DNA of 64,000 nucleotides from NCBI GenBank assembly GCA_017431145.1, contig JAFRLQ010000135.1, positions 62,001 to 126,000 of the forward strand, in the 5' to 3' direction. A program made the translations under genes and the position numbers. The notes under the pieces were generated by a model. The model saw only the letters and a list, made by a program, of their open reading frames with translations. It was not told the origin of the DNA and made no database searches. The DNA is from Clostridia bacterium (GTDB taxonomy: Bacteria > Bacillota > Clostridia > Christensenellales > Maliibacteriaceae). Shown here piece after piece: positions 59,960 through 64,000 of this stretch (the first letter of the stretch is position 1; each line of letters starts with the position of its first letter).

Positions 59960-61438
59960 TCAGTTTCTTAAATCTTTGAATAGTTGTTTCATCGCAGGGT
60001 AGATCTTGCAGAATTTCTGATATCTTTCCTCATAAGCTGCCATAAGCTCCGCATCGGGTTCGATTCTTGAAACTACTTCAACAAGATCATCCACTGCGTC
60101 TTTCACTGTTTCATACTTTCCGCTGCCTACCATGGCAAGGATCACCGCTCCATATCCGGGGCCCTGTTCCGTTTTGACCATTTCAAGCGGTATTCCGACT
60201 ACGTTGGCAAAAATCTTTGCCCAAAGCTTACTCTTCGCGCCGCCTCCGCACATTTTACTGGTCTCAATCTTGATTCCGAGTTTCTTCGCCACTTCGAAAG
60301 AATCCCTGATTGCAAAAGCAACACCTTCAAGCACGGCGAGCACCATATCTTCTCTCGACGTGTCCAGTGAAAGCCCTGTAAACGTTCCTCTGGCGTTCAC
60401 GTCGTTGATCGGACTGCGTTCACCCATAAGATACGGAAGGAAGAATACGTTGTTTTTCCCGAGCAGGTCAGCCTGTATCTTCTCCTGAACAGCCGCATAG
60501 TCGCCGGTATCAAGTATTCCCTCACAGAACCACTTGTTGCAGCTTGCAGCTGAAAGCATGCATCCCATCAGATGATAACCGCCGTCAGCATGTGCAAAAG
60601 CATGCAGTGCATTATTCTCATCAACACCAAACTGCGTCGATGAAATGAAAACTGTTCCTGACGTGCCGATTGAAATATTGCATCCGCCTTCTCCGATCGT
60701 CCCTGTACCGATTGCAGCAGCGGCATTATCTCCCGCGCCTGCTACTACCACGACTCCGGACGGCAGTCCCAGACTTTGTGCGACATCATCTTTCACTTCA
60801 CCGATCTTCTCATAACTCTCAAACAGTTTCGGAAGCTGCTCCTCTTTGACGCCGCAGATATCCATCATTTCCTTTGACCATTTTTTGTGCTCCACATCCA
60901 GCAGAAGCATTCCTGATGCGTCCGAATAGTCGCAGCTGTGCACACCTGTCAGCTTGTAGTTCACATAGTCCTTGGGAAGCATGATCTTACAGATCTTTTC
61001 AAAATTCTCAGGCTCGTTGTTGCGCATCCAAAGAATCTTCGGTGCTGTAAAACCTGCAAAGGCGATATTCGCCGTATAAGAAGAAATCACTTCTTTACCG
61101 ATCGTTTCGTTCAGATATTCGACTTCTTTCTCCGTTCTTCCGTCATTCCAGAGAATCGCAGGTCTAATCACGTTATCGTTGTCATCAAGGACCACAAGTC
61201 CATGCATCTGTCCGCCGGCGCCGATCGCAACGACCTGATCAGCGTCAAATCCCTCAAGCAGTTCGGGAACTCCGTTCAGGCATGCTTCCCACCAGTCCTG
61301 CGGCTTCTGCTCACTCCAGCCAGGTTTGGGAAAATCCAGCGGATAATCCTTCGTGACAGTGTTTACAATGTTTCCCTTATCATCAACAAGAAGGAGTTTT
61401 GTTGACGAGGTACCCAAGTCGATCCCAATGTAATACAT
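59960..61438 (-). CDS. xylB: Xylulokinase
   Basis: 492 residues. It phosphorylates D-xylulose to D-xylulose 5-phosphate. N-terminal IGIDLGTSSTKLLLVD, the GWSEQKPQDWWEA motif of XylB, the substrate segment AIGAGGQMHGLVVLD and GAGDNAAAAIGTG are conserved. GGAGG stands 5 bp before the ATG; a longer frame reaching 28 codons upstream passes through this SD and is rejected. First gene of the four-gene sugar operon. No xylose isomerase (xylA) is adjacent. Confidence 0.92.
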   Translation of the reverse strand: MYYIGIDLGTSSTKLLLVDDKGNIVNTVTKDYPLDFPKPGWSEQKPQDWWEACLNGVPELLEGFDADQVVAIGAGGQMHGLVVLDDNDNVIRPAILWNDGRTEKEVEYLNETIGKEVISSYTANIAFAGFTAPKILWMRNNEPENFEKICKIMLPKDYVNYKLTGVHSCDYSDASGMLLLDVEHKKWSKEMMDICGVKEEQLPKLFESYEKIGEVKDDVAQSLGLPSGVVVVAGAGDNAAAAIGTGTIGEGGCNISIGTSGTVFISSTQFGVDENNALHAFAHADGGYHLMGCMLSAASCNKWFCEGILDTGDYAAVQEKIQADLLGKNNVFFLPYLMGERSPINDVNARGTFTGLSLDTSREDMVLAVLEGVAFAIRDSFEVAKKLGIKIETSKMCGGGAKSKLWAKIFANVVGIPLEMVKTEQGPGYGAVILAMVGSGKYETVKDAVDDLVEVVSRIEPDAELMAAYEERYQKFCKIYPAMKQLFKDLRN

Positions 61439-61519
61439 GTCTTCCTCCATATTAACGGCTATTATTCGCCCCAATAGCCTATTTATTGTTTTCAGTATAC
61501 CTTTATTTCCATATTCAAA

Positions 61520-61558
61520 CAAGGCACCTCTTTCCGCGAAAGAAGTGCCTTGTTGTTT
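61520..61558. terminator. Hairpin between the cysteine desulfurase gene and xylB
   Basis: CAAGGCACCTCTTTC (61520-61534) pairs with GAAAGAAGTGCCTTG (61538-61552), one G-T-compatible mismatch. The T-run is on the plus side; on the minus strand, the direction of the adjacent genes, only TTGTTTG follows. It may act as a partial terminator ahead of xylB. Confidence 0.6.
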
Positions 61559-61570
61559 TTATCCTTATGT

Positions 61571-62716
61571 TTATTTCAATTCAGTTATGATTTCTCTGAG
61601 AAGTTCAAGCACATGATCGATCTCGTCCAATTCCGTCAAAAGACCGATCGTGAATCTGACCGTCTGTGACGCTTCCTTTTCTGTGCGTCCGATTGCGGTC
61701 AGAACATGTGACGGATCAAGTGAGCCCGCCGTGCACGCCGAACCGCTGGAAGCGAAAACGCCTTTCTGATCAAGCTTCATGAGCATCGTGCTTCCGTCTA
61801 TTCCCTCAAACGTTACACTGACATTCCCGGGAAGCCTGCTGCTGAGAGAACCGTTGATCCTTGCACACGGGATTTCAGAACAAATACGGGAGATGAAATA
61901 ATCCCGGTAACGCGTTACCCTGTCTTCAAAAACACCGAGTCTCCCACACGCTATTTCCGCTGCCTTTCCAAGACCTACAATTCCCGGAACGTTTTCCGTT
62001 CCCGCACGTTTCCCTCTTTCCTGTGCTCCTCCATCGATAAAACTGTCTATAAGCGTTCCTTTCCTGACATATAAAGCACCTACTCCTTTCGGGCCGTATA
62101 TCTTATGCCCGGAAATGGACAGCAGGTCAACGCCCAGCTTATTTACATCAACCGGTATGCTTCCGAACGTCTGCACCGCATCTGTATGAAAGAGCGCACC
62201 GTTTTGATGTGCGATCTGCGAATACTCTGCAATATGCTCAACTGTACCGATTTCATTGTTCGCGTGCATGATCGATACAAGCGCAGTTTTTTCCCTTAAA
62301 CAGTTCACCAGTGCATCATATTGCACAAACCCCTCTTCATCAACGGGAAGATAGACAACATCAATCCCCTGTTTTTCCAGACGGGCGGCTGTGTGAAGGA
62401 TCGCATGATGCTCTATCTGAGACGTAATGAATCTCTTGTCCTGATTCTCTTCCCGAAGCATGACCCCCTTAACAGCCCAGTTATCGCTTTCACTTCCGCC
62501 GGATGTAAAGAAAACCTCACCGGCTTCCGCACCGATCGCCGTTGCAACTCTCCTGCGCGCATCATCCACGGCGCGTCTTGCCTCGCGTCCATACGAATAA
62601 ATACTCGACGGGTTCCCGTAAACCACGTTGAAGTAAGGAAGCATGGCCTCCAGTACTGCTGCGTCGAGAGGCGTTGTCGCTGCGTAATCCAGATAAACAT
62701 TCTTTGCTGTTAACAC
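61571..62716 (-). CDS. Cysteine desulfurase
   Basis: 381 residues of the NifS/IscS group. It takes sulfur from cysteine for Fe-S clusters or tRNA thiolation. N-terminal YLDYAATTPLD, EHHAILHTA, PLP Lys205 in SISGHKIYGPKG and the persulfide Cys328 in SSGSACTAGS are all present. The start appears to be GTG with GGAG 11 bp upstream; no in-frame ATG occurs near the N-terminus. Neither iscU nor thiI/mnmA is next to it, so the sulfur acceptor is unclear. Confidence 0.94.
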   Translation of the reverse strand: MLTAKNVYLDYAATTPLDAAVLEAMLPYFNVVYGNPSSIYSYGREARRAVDDARRRVATAIGAEAGEVFFTSGGSESDNWAVKGVMLREENQDKRFITSQIEHHAILHTAARLEKQGIDVVYLPVDEEGFVQYDALVNCLREKTALVSIMHANNEIGTVEHIAEYSQIAHQNGALFHTDAVQTFGSIPVDVNKLGVDLLSISGHKIYGPKGVGALYVRKGTLIDSFIDGGAQERGKRAGTENVPGIVGLGKAAEIACGRLGVFEDRVTRYRDYFISRICSEIPCARINGSLSSRLPGNVSVTFEGIDGSTMLMKLDQKGVFASSGSACTAGSLDPSHVLTAIGRTEKEASQTVRFTIGLLTELDEIDHVLELLREIITELK

Positions 62717-62759
62717 GTCAGGTCCATCTCCATTGAACGGATGAATTCAACCAATTAAA

Positions 62760-62788
62760 TTGGTTTTGTCTTTTTTATTTGTTATTAT
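62760..62788 (+). promoter_or_regulatory. Candidate promoter of the solute-binding lipoprotein gene
   Basis: TTGGTT (62760-62765), a 17-bp spacer and TATTAT (62783-62788). The -35 overlaps the short inverted repeat AACCAATT-A-AATTGGTT (62749-62765). Confidence 0.5.
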
Positions 62789-62828
62789 ATCTTCAATACC
62801 CGAATTAATCCAAATCATTGGTGAATTT

Positions 62829-64000
62829 ATGCGACTTAAGAAACTGTTAATAATTCTGTTGATCCTGATACTTACTGCAACCGGCTGCGGCAAGGGATCC
62901 GCACAAAACGAAGAAGACGATGACGAAACCACGCCTGTATTGACCGTGGTTTCACTGGAACCCTTTTCATCTTTCGTTCCTTCCTGCGCATCGACAAAAA
63001 CAGATCTTTTTATTGTGCATCATCTGTTTGAAGGATTGTTCCGGTATGATCAGTCCGGTCAGGTCGTAAACGGGCTTTCCGTATCTGAAAAATCAAATGA
63101 AACAAACACCGTTTGGACTTTTGAAATCGATCCGGAATCCCTGTGGTCTGACGGCATCCATGTCTGTGCGGATGACTTTGTCTATTCCATAGAATATGCT
63201 TTGACTACTGACCAGATCAGTGAAGACTCACTGACTCTTCTGCTTAGCATCGAAAACGCCGGGAGTTATCTTAACGGAAGCTGCGCGATTGAAGAAGTCG
63301 GTATTAAAGCGGTGTCTGACAACACCCTGGAGGTCCGCTTCAACACGCCGGTTTCACACATTTCCACCGTTATGTCCCAGCCGCTGTTCTTTCCCATGCG
63401 CAGAGACAAGGCGGCAGTCTACTCATCCGGCACTGATACTCTCGCTTCCGGTTCCCTGCCGTGCAACGGCTCTTATACGGTCTCGGAACAGACTGATGAT
63501 CAGATCGTGTTCGCTGAGAACACCAAACGCAGCAGTACCGTTCCGCTGAAGAACTCCTGTTTTGTTCTGGATATCCGAAAAACGATGGCAGATGTTTCCT
63601 TTGCGGAGCATAAAGACTATTTGGTGCTTCTTCAGGAACCTCTCGTGTTTCAATCCGAGGATTTCCGTCTTGAAAGCACCGCAGGTTTCGGAACCACGTT
63701 CCTCCGGTTCAACCTTACGACGCCTGAATACATCAATCAGGATCTGCGAAGCGTTCTGCAGTTGTCGATAAGAAACCAGGATGTCGTATCACAATTAGGC
63801 CTTCCCTATTATCCTGCTGAAGGTTTTCTTTCGACAGCCTTTACCTCTGACAACAATGTTACAGGTTTCAGAAAAAACTATTCACCCTGCAACGTTTCAG
63901 AAACAGCCCACGCAAACAATGTCCTTGTCGCGCAGACGATGCTGAATGATTCCACAGTTTCTTCCCTGCCTTTGACTCTTGTCTATAACAGGGAAAACGC
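62829..64000 (+). CDS. Solute-binding lipoprotein, oligopeptide/SBP family 5, 3'-truncated
   Basis: The frame is open from the ATG to the window end (390 codons seen). The lipoprotein signal MRLKKLLIILLILILTATGC has its lipobox Cys at 20, followed by an acidic linker (EEDDDE). The mature part shows SBP family 5 features: VVSLEPFSSFVPSCAST, HHLFEGLFRYDQSGQVVNGL, WTFEIDPESLWSDG and DDFVYSIEYALT. It is the surface receptor of a peptide or nickel ABC importer; the permease genes presumably lie beyond the window. Only a weak SD (GGTGA) is visible. Confidence 0.85.
   Translation, partial: MRLKKLLIILLILILTATGCGKGSAQNEEDDDETTPVLTVVSLEPFSSFVPSCASTKTDLFIVHHLFEGLFRYDQSGQVVNGLSVSEKSNETNTVWTFEIDPESLWSDGIHVCADDFVYSIEYALTTDQISEDSLTLLLSIENAGSYLNGSCAIEEVGIKAVSDNTLEVRFNTPVSHISTVMSQPLFFPMRRDKAAVYSSGTDTLASGSLPCNGSYTVSEQTDDQIVFAENTKRSSTVPLKNSCFVLDIRKTMADVSFAEHKDYLVLLQEPLVFQSEDFRLESTAGFGTTFLRFNLTTPEYINQDLRSVLQLSIRNQDVVSQLGLPYYPAEGFLSTAFTSDNNVTGFRKNYSPCNVSETAHANNVLVAQTMLNDSTVSSLPLTLVYNREN

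Noticed and set aside
61439-61522. 28-residue N-terminal extension of xylulokinase
   Set aside because: GGAGG stands just before the later ATG, and xylulokinases begin directly with the MxxIGIDLGTSS motif.
1-64000. CRISPR arrays, insertion sequences, rRNA genes
   Set aside because: No regularly spaced repeats, transposase frames with terminal repeats, or rRNA-like stretches were found on reading the window.

Overview
The window reads as ordinary chromosome from a Gram-positive member of the class Clostridia (Firmicutes), of moderate GC content. The evidence is the gene content and order (T-box-pheS-pheT; rsmD-coaD-plsX-acpP-rnc-smc-ftsY; miaB-mutS-mutL-miaA), Firmicutes-type regulation (tRNA-Phe T-box, LexA boxes of the CGAAC-N4-GTTCG type, a CIRCE element, a CtsR heptad operator), indolepyruvate:ferredoxin oxidoreductase and rubrerythrin (anaerobic metabolism), and strong Shine-Dalgarno sites with frequent TTG/GTG starts. 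Genus cannot be assigned by eye. No insertion sequence, prophage block or CRISPR array was seen.

1-29 kb, all plus strand. A truncated zinc-ribbon membrane protein is followed by a phosphopentomutase-fold protein that has lost most metal ligands, and an esterase. Then come T-box-controlled pheST, a Nudix hydrolase, iorAB, alr, and the core block rsmD-coaD-plsX-acpP-rnc-smc-ftsY. The magnesium transporter gene mgtE follows, preceded by a 30-codon leader reading frame with an extremely strong ribosome-binding site. nrdR, pgeF, miaB, mutS, mutL, miaA and a methionine gamma-lyase-like PLP enzyme complete the arm.

29-43 kb, mostly minus strand. lexA and a small membrane-protein gene diverge from two perfect-consensus promoters that both carry LexA boxes, so the small gene should be SOS-induced. 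A 356-residue Xer-like recombinase, rnhA, proC, a class II aldolase gene and rubrerythrin follow. An acylating semialdehyde dehydrogenase (plus strand), two overlapping FAD-protein genes, htpG under a CIRCE operator, and a two-gene chromate-type transporter divergent from a LysR regulator come next.

43-56 kb. tRNA-Arg(CCT), two tandem ATC-hydrolase-like genes and an OmpR-type two-component system are on the plus strand. A MATE exporter, a membrane-bound PP2C phosphatase with an unidentified outer domain and a LOG-family gene are on the minus strand. tRNA-Val(TAC), a short-chain dehydrogenase, a large membrane-anchored beta-rich protein, ctsR without its usual mcsAB-clpC partners, a second MATE protein and cdsA are on the plus strand.

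56-64 kb. A minus-strand sugar operon encodes a xylulokinase, a DUF4867 protein, an L-fucose/L-arabinose isomerase-family protein and a second FGGY kinase. A cysteine desulfurase gene follows on the minus strand, then a plus-strand solute-binding lipoprotein gene that runs off the window end.

The points most worth following up are the SOS-controlled small membrane protein, the metal-ligand-less DeoB homologue, the mgtE leader peptide, and the two-kinase sugar operon.
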